Part shown: positions 53,175-62,193 of the stretch, piece by piece
Position numbering within the stretch: the first letter of the stretch is position 1
How the letters are laid out: every line of letters starts with the position of its first letter
DNA from: a bacterium
GTDB taxonomy: Bacteria > Verrucomicrobiota > Kiritimatiellia > CAIKKV01 > CAITUY01
Direction: 5' to 3'
Assembly: GCA_037128595.1 (NCBI GenBank)
Contig: JBAXWB010000005.1
Span: 124,001 to 188,000 of the forward strand
Length of the DNA: 64,000 bases
Program-made: the position numbers and the translations under genes
The notes under the pieces: model-generated
Told to the model about the DNA's origin: nothing
What the model saw: the letters and a program-made list of their open reading frames with translations, nothing else
Database searches by the model: none

Positions 53175-53238
53175 TATATAACCTTCCTCGATCCTCGTTG
53201 CCTTGACGTTCTCACCAATTACTAGCAGAATATCACTT
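53175..53238 (-). promoter_or_regulatory. AraC-type operator-promoter, copy G
   Basis: On the minus strand: a worn first half-site (AAGTGA) and TGGTGA 21 bp later at 53217, tail GAACGTCAAGGCAACGAGG, TATATA at 53180-53175, 37 bp on. Nearly identical to copies C and E over about 60 bp. It drives the two DUF4838 genes to its left. Confidence 0.8.
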
Positions 53239-53269
53239 GTTCCTCAACGCGAGTCGCCAGGGTCGTTGG

Positions 53270-53296
53270 AAAAAACCGAAGCGCTTCGGTTTTTTT
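53270..53296. terminator. Bidirectional intrinsic terminator
   Basis: A perfect palindrome: six A, CCGAAGC, GCTTCGG, then seven T. It gives a GC-rich stem with a T-run on either strand and separates the catabolic region from what follows. Confidence 0.85.
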
Positions 53297-53297
53297 G

Positions 53298-53510
53298 GGC
53301 TTGGAACCTACCCTCGATAACGCCTTGCGCCACATGCGGGCAGATCATGAGGCCGTAATGATCGAACAGGACGGCCGTGTCATTGCCGTACTTGTTCCGC
53401 CAGAGGAATATTTGCCGGTGCAGAATGCTGACATCCCGCCGGAATTCTGGCAGGGGTTGCGGGAAGCTCAAGCGGGAATCGGCGTTGACATAGAGACGGC
53501 CCTTACGCCT
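53298..53510 (+). pseudogene. Phd/YefM-type antitoxin remnant
   Basis: The frame encodes TLDNALRHMRADHEAVMIEQ, DGRVIAVLVPPEEYL and PPEFWQGLREAQAG, the middle and end of a prevent-host-death antitoxin (typical EPVVIEQxGKPVAVLxxxEEY). There is no proper start: the frame runs into the terminator on its left, and no stop follows the homologous part; the reading continues into unrelated sequence to 53771. No toxin gene is beside it. Probably a decayed TA locus. Confidence 0.55.
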
Positions 53511-53749
53511 GCTATTCCCGCCGTCACCCAGTGGAGGATAGATTGTGTGTCTCTGGACATTCTGGAAGTTGGCGTAAACTGTCCCGTGAAATTCCGCGCG
53601 AAGCACCGGTGGCGTTCGCCGTCCCCGGCGAACGATTCGCCCATAGCGCTTCGCTTAATCGGCCGCCAGGGACGTCGGCCGCCACCGGTCGCCATCGAGA
53701 AAGACCCACGCTCGCACGTACACACGGGGTTTCTGTATCGCCTTATTCC

Positions 53750-54027
53750 CTATGCCGTCGTCGCCTGCTGATAAAGGTACTTCTGGAATCCAGCAAAGAC
53801 GGCTTTGATGTTATCCGGATCGCCAAGGTCGTGAACGGCGTCGGCTATCGAATCGTGATACTTGAGTCGCAACAAGGGCGTCAGTTTATCCTGGTCCAGC
53901 TCCTCTACGCCTACTGATACGTAGTGGGATAGCACGAAATCGAGGAAGACCTGTTGTTTGGCGCTGAACTGGGTATTTATGTGACGGCCATCAATATAAA
54001 GCAGATGGAGCAGGGGACATTAGTCCC
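53750..54027 (-). pseudogene. C-terminal fragment of type I restriction HsdR
   Basis: The minus frame ending at 53750 reads INTQFSAKQQVFLDFVLSHY, VSVGVEELDQDKLTPLL, LKYHDSIADAVHDLG and VFAGFQKYLYQQ, which matches the end of type I restriction endonuclease R subunits (EcoEI R C-terminal domain), where this wording is conserved. A stop codon interrupts the frame near 54029 and no helicase or HsdM/HsdS sequence precedes it. Only about 90 residues of a roughly 1000-residue protein remain, so it is a relic of a lost restriction system. Confidence 0.75.
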
Positions 54028-54270
54028 TATGTATCTCGCTAACGATCCGGTAGTCGAAGACGAGAACACGTTGATCTTGTCGCGATCTAAAAAACAGGCC
54101 CCTCGGATGATTAGAAAAAAACAAGGTCTTAGGTTGACGCATATGCGCTGAAGGGGGGACAAGGCTGAACGCTTGCCCCGCCTTCAGCGGGGTCGTGGAA
54201 TCAATCTCCATATTCAATGCCTTGGAATAAAAATGTGCTCATTCCCTTAAAATGCGATTTATTAGCAGTT
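54028..54270. other. Gene-free stretch with a long hairpin
   Basis: Only short overlapping frames without recognisable homology. At 54146-54189 there is a hairpin with 18-bp arms (CGCTGAAGG..CAAG paired with CTTG..CCTTCAGCG, two mismatches) and an 8-base loop. Its left arm is not followed by a T-run. It could be a relic of a mobile element end or a structured RNA; I cannot decide. Confidence 0.5.
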
Positions 54271-54290
54271 TAATTCTATTCTGGACAAAC
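54271..54290 (+). repeat. Left 20-bp inverted repeat flanking tRNA-Gly
   Basis: TAATTCTATTCTGGACAAAC; its reverse complement recurs at 54449-54468 with one difference. The pair brackets the tRNA gene symmetrically at roughly 40 bp on each side. Confidence 0.85.
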
Positions 54291-54329
54291 CAGACCTAGG
54301 TGAATACAGTCTCTCCAGTTTTTCTGAGT

Positions 54330-54404
54330 GCGGGAGTAATTCAGTGGTAGAATGTCAGCTTCCCAAGCTGAACGTCGTGGGTTCGATCCCCATCTCCCGC
54401 TCCA
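54330..54404 (+). tRNA. tRNA-Gly (anticodon CCC)
   Basis: Acceptor GCGGGAG pairs with CTCCCGC, the D arm is ATTCAGTGGTAGAAT, the anticodon stem TCAGC/GCTGA encloses TTCCCAA giving CCC, and the T arm GTGGG-TTCGATC-CCCAT is canonical. CCA is encoded at 54402-54404. It reads GGG codons. On the plus strand, opposite to glmS next to it. Confidence 0.96.
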
Positions 54405-54448
54405 CTTGAAAATCTGATTCTCGGACGTAAACAATACGGCTGTGCCAA

Positions 54449-54468
54449 GTTTGTCCGGAATAGAATTA
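54449..54468 (-). repeat. Right 20-bp inverted repeat flanking tRNA-Gly
   Basis: GTTTGTCCGGAATAGAATTA, complementary to 54271-54290 at 19 of 20 positions. It lies four bases beyond the glmS stop codon. Confidence 0.85.
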
Positions 54469-54472
54469 ACCG

Positions 54473-56311
54473 TTATTCAACGGTGACGCTTTTGGCCAGA
54501 TTCCGGGGCTGATCAATGGGACAGTTGCGGATTCGGGCCATGTGGTAGGCAAATAACTGGAGTGCAACCACCGTGACAATCGGCGCGGTCAGATGCGAGC
54601 ATTTCGGAATGTGAATCATGGCATCGACTGGAGCGGAGTCGGAACTACCCTCCGTGACAATCCCGATCACGGGGGCATGTCGCGCCCGGCACTCCTGAAC
54701 ATTGCTGATCATCTTTTCCCGGCCGGCAATATCATTCAGCAATGCCATAACGGGCACCGACTTGTCCAGCAGGGCGATGGGGCCATGCTTGAGTTCCGCC
54801 GCATGATAGCCCTCGGCATGGATATAGCTGATCTCCTTGAGCTTCAGGGCGCCTTCCATGGCGACAGGATAGAGGCAACCGCGGCCCAGGAAAAAGAAGT
54901 CTCTGGCTTGCGCATAGCGCTCGGCGACGGCAATTACTTCATTGTTCCGCGCCAGAACAGACTTGATCAATTCGGGAATCTGATGGATATCGGCACAGAT
55001 TTCGAGCCCCTGCTGGCGTGACAACCGGCGGCAGCGCCCGATCTTAAGGGCCAGCATCAATAACACGCTCAACTGGCAGGTGAACGCCTTGGTGGAGGCC
55101 ACGCTGATTTCGGGCCCCGCATGCAGGTAGACACCCCGTCCGGTTTCGCGGGCGATGGTGGACCCTACCACATTGCAGAGCCCCACGACCAGGGCTCCCT
55201 TTTGTTTCGCTTCGCGCACCGCGGCCAACGTATCGGCCGTCTCGCCGGATTGGCTGATGGCGATCACCAGGTCATGCGGACGGATGATGGGATTGCGGTA
55301 GCGGTATTCGGCCGCCTGTTCCACATCCGTGGGCAGGTCCGCCAATTCCTCAAAGTAATATTTGCCCACCATGCCGGCGTTCAGGGAGGTCCCGCACGCC
55401 ACAATCACCACCCGCTCAATGCTGGAGAGTTCGCGCGGCGTCAGCGCCAGTCCGGACAAGATGGCGGTCGCCATTGTGTCATCCAGCCGGCCCCGGATGC
55501 TGTTGTTGATGGAGTCGGGTTGTTCATGGATTTCCTTGAGCATGAAATGCTCAAACCCGCCTTTTTCAGCGGTGCCGGCATCCCAGTCGATTTTGGCGAT
55601 TTCGCGGGAGACCGGGACATTGTGGATGTTCCGGATTTCAACCCCCGACGCCCGGACAATGGCCACATCGTTGTCATCCAGATAGATGACTTGCCGCGTA
55701 TAGGCGATGATGGCGGCTACATCGCTGGCCACAATGGTTTCTCCCTCGCCGACACCGATGACCAGGGGACTGCCCTTGCGGGCCACCACGATCTCACCGG
55801 GGGTATCGGCTGAAATCACGGCAATGCCGTAGGTCCCCTCGACATGTTTCAGGGCGGCGCACACGGCGTCAAATAAATTGCCCCGGTATAACTCGCCAAT
55901 CAGATGGCTCAGCACTTCGCTGTCGGTTTCCGACTTGAAGGTATGCCCCTTGGCGGTCAACTGATTGCGCAGGGCCAGATAATTTTCGATGATCCCGTTA
56001 TGGACCAGTGCCAGCCGGCCGGTTTGATCGGTATGGGGATGCGCGTTCTCCGCTGTCGGGCTGCCGTGGGTGGCCCAACGGGTGTGTGAAATGCCCGTGT
56101 GGGCGGTCTTGAGAAAGGCATCGGTCCACTGTGTATGTACGGCGTTCTCCAGATTCTGGACTTTGCCTTTATCTTTCCGGAGGTGAATGGCATTTTCCGC
56201 GATCAGCGCCACGCCGGCAGAATCATAGCCACGATATTCAAGCCGCTTCAAGCCATTGATCAGGACATCAATCGCACCTTTATTTCCCACATAACCGACA
56301 ATACCGCACAT
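54473..56311 (-). CDS. glmS: Glutamine--fructose-6-phosphate aminotransferase (isomerising)
   Basis: 612 residues, full length. Starts MCGIVGYVG with the glutaminase nucleophile Cys2 exposed; HTRWATHG and HNGIIENY are class II amidotransferase motifs. The C-terminus has two SIS domains (ACGTSLNAGMV, ISQSGETADTL, AEGYHAAELKHGPIALL) and ends LAKSVTVE, as usual. Makes glucosamine-6-phosphate, the first step to UDP-GlcNAc. Preceded by GAGG and only 17 bp after the GlmU-like gene, so a glmM-glmU-like-glmS operon. That gap is too short for a glmS ribozyme. Confidence 0.97.
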   Translation of the reverse strand: MCGIVGYVGNKGAIDVLINGLKRLEYRGYDSAGVALIAENAIHLRKDKGKVQNLENAVHTQWTDAFLKTAHTGISHTRWATHGSPTAENAHPHTDQTGRLALVHNGIIENYLALRNQLTAKGHTFKSETDSEVLSHLIGELYRGNLFDAVCAALKHVEGTYGIAVISADTPGEIVVARKGSPLVIGVGEGETIVASDVAAIIAYTRQVIYLDDNDVAIVRASGVEIRNIHNVPVSREIAKIDWDAGTAEKGGFEHFMLKEIHEQPDSINNSIRGRLDDTMATAILSGLALTPRELSSIERVVIVACGTSLNAGMVGKYYFEELADLPTDVEQAAEYRYRNPIIRPHDLVIAISQSGETADTLAAVREAKQKGALVVGLCNVVGSTIARETGRGVYLHAGPEISVASTKAFTCQLSVLLMLALKIGRCRRLSRQQGLEICADIHQIPELIKSVLARNNEVIAVAERYAQARDFFFLGRGCLYPVAMEGALKLKEISYIHAEGYHAAELKHGPIALLDKSVPVMALLNDIAGREKMISNVQECRARHAPVIGIVTEGSSDSAPVDAMIHIPKCSHLTAPIVTVVALQLFAYHMARIRNCPIDQPRNLAKSVTVE

Positions 56312-56328
56312 GTTTACCTCGCAATTGC

Positions 56329-57288
56329 TTAATTTAAAACGTCTTTACTGATGACCGCCCCCGGGAGGGTGGACATATCCGGCCACAATTTGCGGCCGGG
56401 GTAAATGCTGGTGTGAATCCCCGTATGAACGCGATCCCCCATGACGCAACCGAATTTGCGTCGTTTGGTATCCACAATACGTCCCTCAATCATGGATTTA
56501 TGAGTGAGGCCGTCGTGCCGGAAGTTTGAGGTGATGGTCCCTGCACCGAAATTCACGGCTTCGCCGATAATGGAATCCCCGCAGTAACTCAAATGGCCGA
56601 TGCTGGTGCGGTTCATGATGATGGAGTTTTTGATTTCCACCGCCTGTCCGATATGACAGCCATCCCCGATGCTGGTGTTGCCGCGGAGATAGCAGTTCGG
56701 CCCGATCTTGCAGTTTTTTCCAATGACGACCGTGCCGTCGATATACACGCCCGGCAGCAGTTGGGTCCCTTCACCCAGGAGCAGGGTGCCGTCATTATGA
56801 ACGCCAGGTGACACCCGGGCGCCATTGTTCAGGGTGAGGGCGGCCATAATGGGGCCCTGAGGCACCGCTTCGCCCTTGAGGCGGTAATCGACCAGGGTCT
56901 GCAGAACGATTTCATTGATCCGCAAAAGGTCCCACGGATACGCGACCAGAAAGGTGTTCGGGTCGATCGGCAGGGAGGGTGCCTTCAGGACGGCGTTGGC
57001 CGACTCGCTGGTCCAGGCGAGAATGATGCCGCGGGCATTGCGGACGGCCACCGTGCCCTCGGCCTGCAGCAGGGCGGCGAGGACAGGTTTTGAAAACCAG
57101 GTATCGCCCCGTATGAAAAGAGTGCGGTCATCAGCCCCGCTGGAGGTGTTGTAACCGGCATCCTTGAGAAGCTCCTGTTGCAACTCCCCCAGAAGTCGGT
57201 TCCCGACGCGGCAGGCGGCGAGGGGCCGGGTTGAGGTCAGCGGGAAACAGGTTTCAGGGCTGTCGGCGTCCAGGATCACAGCTTTCAT
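56329..57288 (-). CDS. GlmU-like sugar nucleotidyltransferase/acetyltransferase homologue
   Basis: 319 residues from the ATG at 57288, which overlaps the glmM stop (ATGA). The C-terminal half (about 150-310) is a left-handed parallel beta-helix of hexapeptides ([54 protein letters not shown]) as in the GlmU acetyltransferase. The N-terminal half starts [20 protein letters not shown] and has no LAAGxGTRM pyrophosphorylase loop, resembling the PLTxTRPxxxxRVG family annotated as putative sugar nucleotidyltransferases. Placement between glmM and glmS argues for a role in UDP-GlcNAc synthesis; uridylylation would need checking. Confidence 0.8.
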   Translation of the reverse strand: MKAVILDADSPETCFPLTSTRPLAACRVGNRLLGELQQELLKDAGYNTSSGADDRTLFIRGDTWFSKPVLAALLQAEGTVAVRNARGIILAWTSESANAVLKAPSLPIDPNTFLVAYPWDLLRINEIVLQTLVDYRLKGEAVPQGPIMAALTLNNGARVSPGVHNDGTLLLGEGTQLLPGVYIDGTVVIGKNCKIGPNCYLRGNTSIGDGCHIGQAVEIKNSIIMNRTSIGHLSYCGDSIIGEAVNFGAGTITSNFRHDGLTHKSMIEGRIVDTKRRKFGCVMGDRVHTGIHTSIYPGRKLWPDMSTLPGAVISKDVLN

Positions 57289-58637
57289 AACGTCAATTCC
57301 TTCCGTACCACGGCACTCAACGATTCCATCCAACGCGTCACCTGCTCGGCTTCGCGTGCTTCAATCAGAATCCGGAGCTTGGGTTCCGTGCCGGAGTATC
57401 GCACGATCAGGCGTCCGCCATCTCCTAGATCGCAGCGGCAGGCCTCCATCGCTTCGACCAGATTGGGAATCGACTCAATCGGTTTGCGTTGCTTGACCTT
57501 GATGCTCACCAGTTGCTGGGGGTATTCCTTCATGCATTCGGCCAGTTGCGCGAGGGTGGCCCCCTGGCGTCGCATGAGCCGCAGAACCTGAAGGGCGGTG
57601 ATGATGCCGTCGCCGGTGGTGGCATAGTCCATCAGGATCACATGCCCGCTTTTCTCGCCCCCGACATTCGCCCCGGTCTTGCGCATGCGGTCGATCACCA
57701 GACGGTCTCCCACATCGGTGATATCCAGCTGAATGCCGGCGTTTTTCATGGCTTCATGCAGACCCATGTTGCTCATGGTGGTGGTCACCAGCGTATTGTT
57801 GCTCAGCAGGCCGCGGGCCTTGAAATCCAGGGCGCACATGGCCAGGATCCGGTCGCCATCCACGACATTGCCATGGGCATCACAGAAGATCACGCGGTCC
57901 GCATCGCCATCAAACGCAATCCCGATATCGGAATGGGTGTTAAGCACCGTCTGGGCCACGACCTCGGGGTGCAAGGCCCCGCAGAGATTGTTGATGTTGT
58001 AGCCATCCGGTTCAACGAATGTTTTGGTGACCTTCGCCCCGAGTTCCTTCAGGATCAGTGGAGCGATATAATAGGCGGCCCCATTAGCGCAATCCACCAC
58101 CACCTTGAGATCATCAAAGTTCTCGTTTTTAATGGTGCTTTTGGCAAATTCAATATAACGCCCCCGGGCGTCGTCGATACGGTAGGCCTTGCCCATCTGG
58201 TCACTGCGGATATGCTCGCAGCTTAACTCACCGGAAGCGATGTGGTTGGTAATGTCGGCTTCCATGGTGTCGGAGATTTTAAAGCCATCATTGCCGAAAA
58301 TCTTGATCCCGTTGTCGTCAAAGGGGTTGTGGGAGGCCGTCAGCATGAGACCGACATCCGCGGCCATCGAGCGGGTCAGATGGGCCACGGCGGGGGTGGG
58401 CACCGGGCCCACGAGCATGACATCCACGCCCATGGCCACCAGGCCGCTTGTCAGGGCGGTTTCCAGCATATACCCGGAGAGCCGGGTATCCTTGCCAATG
58501 ACGGCCTTGCAGGAACCATGCCCGGAGGCCCCCAGCGTATGGCCCAGCGCTTTGCCGATCTGCATGGCCACTTCCGGCGTCACCGGGTAGTGATTGGCCT
58601 GCCCCCTGATGCCATCGGTTCCAAATAAACGTTCCAT
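57285..58637 (-). CDS. glmM: Phosphoglucosamine mutase
   Basis: 450 residues from [12 protein letters not shown] at 58637; the upstream extension to 58697 has no family match and lies across the promoter. [13 protein letters not shown] near residue 100 contains the phosphoserine loop, DGDADRV near 240 binds metal and [11 protein letters not shown] near 405 is the phosphate-binding loop. Converts GlcN-6-P to GlcN-1-P. First gene of the glm operon. Confidence 0.97.
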   Translation of the reverse strand: MERLFGTDGIRGQANHYPVTPEVAMQIGKALGHTLGASGHGSCKAVIGKDTRLSGYMLETALTSGLVAMGVDVMLVGPVPTPAVAHLTRSMAADVGLMLTASHNPFDDNGIKIFGNDGFKISDTMEADITNHIASGELSCEHIRSDQMGKAYRIDDARGRYIEFAKSTIKNENFDDLKVVVDCANGAAYYIAPLILKELGAKVTKTFVEPDGYNINNLCGALHPEVVAQTVLNTHSDIGIAFDGDADRVIFCDAHGNVVDGDRILAMCALDFKARGLLSNNTLVTTTMSNMGLHEAMKNAGIQLDITDVGDRLVIDRMRKTGANVGGEKSGHVILMDYATTGDGIITALQVLRLMRRQGATLAQLAECMKEYPQQLVSIKVKQRKPIESIPNLVEAMEACRCDLGDGGRLIVRYSGTEPKLRILIEAREAEQVTRWMESLSAVVRKELTL

Positions 58638-58668
58638 GGTAAGCCCTTTTTTTACTGAATTGATGCCC

Positions 58669-58697
58669 AAAATACACCGGATGCCGGTTTCATGCAA
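58669..58697 (-). promoter_or_regulatory. Sigma70-like promoter for the glm operon
   Basis: TTGCAT at 58697-58692, a 17-bp spacer and TATTTT at 58674-58669, about 32 bp before the glmM ATG. Two further TTGACA hexamers lie upstream at 58762-58767 and 58748-58753 without clear -10 partners. Confidence 0.45.
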
Positions 58698-58773
58698 GCC
58701 AACTCCCCGGCGCCGACTTCCCGTTTGTGTTCATGGAGGGTTTTGCTCTGTCAAAACCACTTTGTCAAAACCG

Positions 58774-61530
58774 CTAATTCCGCCGGTTGAGGATCCACTT
58801 CTCCAGACTGATCACCGGCAGGATCACGGCGGCCACCAGTGCCGCCCGGGCCCAGGCCCAGAGGTCCAGGGCGGTCGTGTGGAACAGCAACTGCATGAAC
58901 GGCAGATAGGTAAAGGCCCCCTGCAGGAGGAGCAGGATTCCGATTCCGATCCAGATCGCGGGATTGCTGAACCAACCCAGGCTCCCCAGATGGTCCCTCA
59001 GGCTGCGGCAATGCAGGAGGTAGAAGATCTGGAAGAGCGTCATGGCCGTGACCGCCATGGTCTGGGCTTCGGCCAGCGCCTGGGCATGCCGGGAGGCCTC
59101 GATCACTCCGCCCAACCCGCCTACGCGCAGGATATACTCCCCAAGGAAGAGGGCGCAGGTTCCGGCCGCCATGACGATCGCCACCAGGGCCGTTCTGAAA
59201 AAGATAAAGCGGGAAAAGATCGGGGTCCCTTTCGGACGCGGTTTTCGACGCATAGCGGAGGGCTCCAGAACCTCGAAGGCGATCGGGGCCGACAGGGCTA
59301 CGCTGGCGACCAGGTTAATCCACAGGATCTGACTGGGGGCCATCGGGAGGAGCAGCTCGGTGCCCAGGCTCATCACTATCACCGTCGGGAAAAAGAACAT
59401 GGCGCTGGCCAGGGTTAACGCCAGGCTCAGGTTGGTGGGCAGAATAAAGGCAAGGGCCTTGACCAGGTTGTCATACACGCGCCGGCCTTCCTCGACGGCC
59501 GCGGCAATGGAGGCGAAGTTGTCATCGGCCAGCACTACCTTGGAGGCGTCTTTGGCGACGGCCGTGCCGGTGATGCCCATGGCGATGCCGATATCGGCGC
59601 GTTTGAGGGCGGGGGCGTCATTCACGCCGTCGCCGGTCATGGCCACCACATTCCCATCGGCTTGCAACGCCCTTACCAGTTTAAGTTTATGCTCCGGCGC
59701 CACGCGGGCAAAGACATGACAGCGTCGTGCGGTGGCGATGAGTTCCTCCTCCGTGAGGGAATCCAGTTCCACGCCGCGCATGGCTTGGTCGGCGGGTTTC
59801 AAAATACCCAGTTCGTGGCCGATCGCGGTCGCAGTGACATGATGATCGCCTGTGATCATTTTGACCGTGATGCCGGCCCGGTGGCAGATGGCAATGGCGT
59901 CGATGGCCTCCTGCCGCGGGGGGTCAATCATGCCCATCAGACCCAGCATGGTAAAGCCCGAGGCGGCCCACTCCGGGGTCAGTTCGGTCATCTCCGGGGC
60001 GGGGGTCCGTGCGGCGAAGGCCAGTACCCGCATGCCCTGTTCCGCCAGCGCGTGCTGGGCGGCCTTGAGTTTTTGGAGGGCCGCTTCGGAAAGGCCGCAA
60101 CGCGCCACCACCATCTCCGGTGCCCCCTTCAGATACACCGCGTTAATGCCCTCACCCCGGTTCAGTGTGGCCATGTACTTGGTTTCAGACTCGAAGGGCA
60201 GGACATCCACGCGGGCATGGCGTTGGCGCAGGGTATTGGCTTGCAGGTCCACCTTCTGGCCTGCCACGACCAGCGCGGCCTCGGTGGGATCGCCGGTGAT
60301 GGTCCATTGATCCTCCTCCTGCCGGAGCTCGGAATCGTTGCACAACACGCCCGATAGCAGGAGTTCGCGCAGGGGGGCGGGGAGGTCCGTGATGGTTTGC
60401 CCGTTGCATTCCAGCGATCCGGTGGGGATATAGCCGACTCCCGAGAGCCGGTATTCCTTCTCGTCGCACCACAGCGCTTGGACTGTCATTTCGTTGCGGG
60501 TCAGCGTTCCCGTTTTGTCGGAACAAATGACGCTGGTGGAGCCGAGTGTTTCCACCGCAGGCAAGTGGCGGACCACCGCCCGCCGGGACGCCATGCGGCG
60601 GACTCCGATCGCCAGGGCGATGGTGATGATGGCGGGCAGGCCTTCCGGAATGGCGGCAACCGCCAGGGTAATCGCTGTCAGCAGGGCTTCGTCGAGTTTC
60701 GCGTGCTTCACGAGGACCCCGTAGCCGAATAAAATCACGGACAGACCCAGTACGGCAATGGTGATCCATTTGGTGACCTGGGCGAGTTGCTGGGTCAACG
60801 GGGTTTCCAGTTGGGGGGTCTGGTTGAGCAGGGTATTGATGTGACCCAGTTCCGTCTGGCTGCCTGTGGCCACCACCACGCCGGTGGCGGTGCCCTGGGT
60901 GACGACGGTGCCGCCGTAGGCCATGCATAAACGATCCCCTAAAACCGCCTCCACCGCGACCGGTTGGTGATCTTTGAGGGTCGGCACGGATTCACCCGTG
61001 AGGGCCGATTCATCGACGCGCAGGTTTTTAACCTGCAGGAGCCGCAGGTCGGCGGGGACCCGGTCGCCGCCAGTCAGTTGCACAATATCTCCTGGTACCA
61101 GGTCTGCGGCAGGCAGGGCATTCAGGCGTTCATCACGCAGGACGGTGGCATTCTCGGGAACCATGGCCGAGAGGGCCGCAATGGCTTTCCCTGCCCGATG
61201 CTCCTGGATAAACCCGATAATCGCGTTGATGACCACCGCGCCGAATACGACACCGGAGTCGGTGTATTTTCGCAGTAACACCGCGATCACGCCGGCCCCG
61301 ATCAGCAACCAGGAAATGGGATTATTGATCTGGCGCCAGATCAGCGTCAGCGGTCCATCGACCTTGGCTGGCGCCAGCACGTTGGGGCCATACTGTTCCA
61401 GCCGTTCGGCGGCGGCCGCAATGCTCAAGCCTTGCGTGGTGCTGTTGAGGGCCTTTAACGTTTCCTCACCTTGTCGGGCATGCCAATTGGCGGGTGGGGA
61501 AGTGGCCGGTTCTTTCTGGCTTGGATTCAT
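58774..61530 (-). CDS. P2A-type (SERCA-like) cation-transporting ATPase
   Basis: 918 residues from the ATG at 61530 (AAAGGA 13 bases upstream); an ATG at 61569 directly touching the previous stop would add 13 residues. LTGESVP, the phosphorylation site CSDKTGTLT, KGAPE, and MTGDGVNDAP are all present. The fourth membrane helix carries AAIPEGLPAIITIALAIG, the PEGLP form of calcium/manganese pumps. N-terminal cation-ATPase domain and a C-terminal helical domain complete it. Probably pumps Ca2+ or Mn2+ out of the cell. A 7-bp GGTTTTG/CAAAACC hairpin follows its stop. Confidence 0.92.
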   Translation of the reverse strand: MNPSQKEPATSPPANWHARQGEETLKALNSTTQGLSIAAAAERLEQYGPNVLAPAKVDGPLTLIWRQINNPISWLLIGAGVIAVLLRKYTDSGVVFGAVVINAIIGFIQEHRAGKAIAALSAMVPENATVLRDERLNALPAADLVPGDIVQLTGGDRVPADLRLLQVKNLRVDESALTGESVPTLKDHQPVAVEAVLGDRLCMAYGGTVVTQGTATGVVVATGSQTELGHINTLLNQTPQLETPLTQQLAQVTKWITIAVLGLSVILFGYGVLVKHAKLDEALLTAITLAVAAIPEGLPAIITIALAIGVRRMASRRAVVRHLPAVETLGSTSVICSDKTGTLTRNEMTVQALWCDEKEYRLSGVGYIPTGSLECNGQTITDLPAPLRELLLSGVLCNDSELRQEEDQWTITGDPTEAALVVAGQKVDLQANTLRQRHARVDVLPFESETKYMATLNRGEGINAVYLKGAPEMVVARCGLSEAALQKLKAAQHALAEQGMRVLAFAARTPAPEMTELTPEWAASGFTMLGLMGMIDPPRQEAIDAIAICHRAGITVKMITGDHHVTATAIGHELGILKPADQAMRGVELDSLTEEELIATARRCHVFARVAPEHKLKLVRALQADGNVVAMTGDGVNDAPALKRADIGIAMGITGTAVAKDASKVVLADDNFASIAAAVEEGRRVYDNLVKALAFILPTNLSLALTLASAMFFFPTVIVMSLGTELLLPMAPSQILWINLVASVALSAPIAFEVLEPSAMRRKPRPKGTPIFSRFIFFRTALVAIVMAAGTCALFLGEYILRVGGLGGVIEASRHAQALAEAQTMAVTAMTLFQIFYLLHCRSLRDHLGSLGWFSNPAIWIGIGILLLLQGAFTYLPFMQLLFHTTALDLWAWARAALVAAVILPVISLEKWILNRRN

Positions 61531-61569
61531 TTTCCGGATCCTTTCGCGTCCCCTGAGGACCGTGCTCAT

Positions 61570-62193
61570 TTAGAATTGCATGAACGAATTGGTGCGTTTT
61601 TCCTGGCCAATGGTGGTTTGAGGGCCATGGCCGGGATAGACGACCGTCGCATCAGGGAGTTTCGCCAGACGGGCCAGGGATTTCGCCATCAACTTCTCAT
61701 CACTCCCATCCAGATCGGTCCGGCCGACGGTGCCCATGAAAAGGGTGTCTCCGGTAAAAATGATATTGTCATCCGGGAAATAAAAGCAGACGCCACCGGG
61801 GGAATGCCCGGGCGTCGCGATGATTTCGTAACGGAGTCCCGCATCTGAATAAACTTGCCCGTTAGCGAGCAGGCGTTCGATTTTTTTCGGGCGTTCAGGC
61901 GTGTCGTAGTAGGGAAGCGACTGATTTAGATGACTGAACGCCCAGGATTCATCCAGCGGGTGGATGGATACCGGGGCGGGGAATGAGCGGGTCAGTTCCG
62001 CCAGCCCTGAAACATGATCCATGTGGCCATGCGTGATCAGGTAGGCGGCGACGGTCAGTTGGTTCTGCCGCAACGTGACCGCAATGATTCCGGCATCATC
62101 ACCGGGGTCCACAACCAGTGCCTGCTGGGCTGGGCCGACGGCCAGATAGCAGTTAACCTGAAAGGTGCCGACGCCGATGGGAATCACTTTCAT
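61570..62193 (-). CDS. Metallo-beta-lactamase fold hydrolase (glyoxalase II-like)
   Basis: 207 residues. THGHMDHVSGL near residue 54 is the HxHxDH metal motif; TPGHSPGG near 130, FTGDTLFMGTVGRTDL near 146 and VYPGHGPQTTI near 188 complete the family pattern. Similar proteins are YcbL-type hydroxyacylglutathione hydrolase homologues. It overlaps hisS by four bases (ATGA) and its stop abuts the ATPase region. Small-molecule thioester hydrolysis is the likely activity. Confidence 0.9.
   Translation of the reverse strand: MKVIPIGVGTFQVNCYLAVGPAQQALVVDPGDDAGIIAVTLRQNQLTVAAYLITHGHMDHVSGLAELTRSFPAPVSIHPLDESWAFSHLNQSLPYYDTPERPKKIERLLANGQVYSDAGLRYEIIATPGHSPGGVCFYFPDDNIIFTGDTLFMGTVGRTDLDGSDEKLMAKSLARLAKLPDATVVYPGHGPQTTIGQEKRTNSFMQF

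Noticed and set aside
56312-56328. glmS ribozyme/riboswitch before glmS
   Set aside because: Only 17 bases separate glmS from the upstream gene, far too short for the ribozyme.
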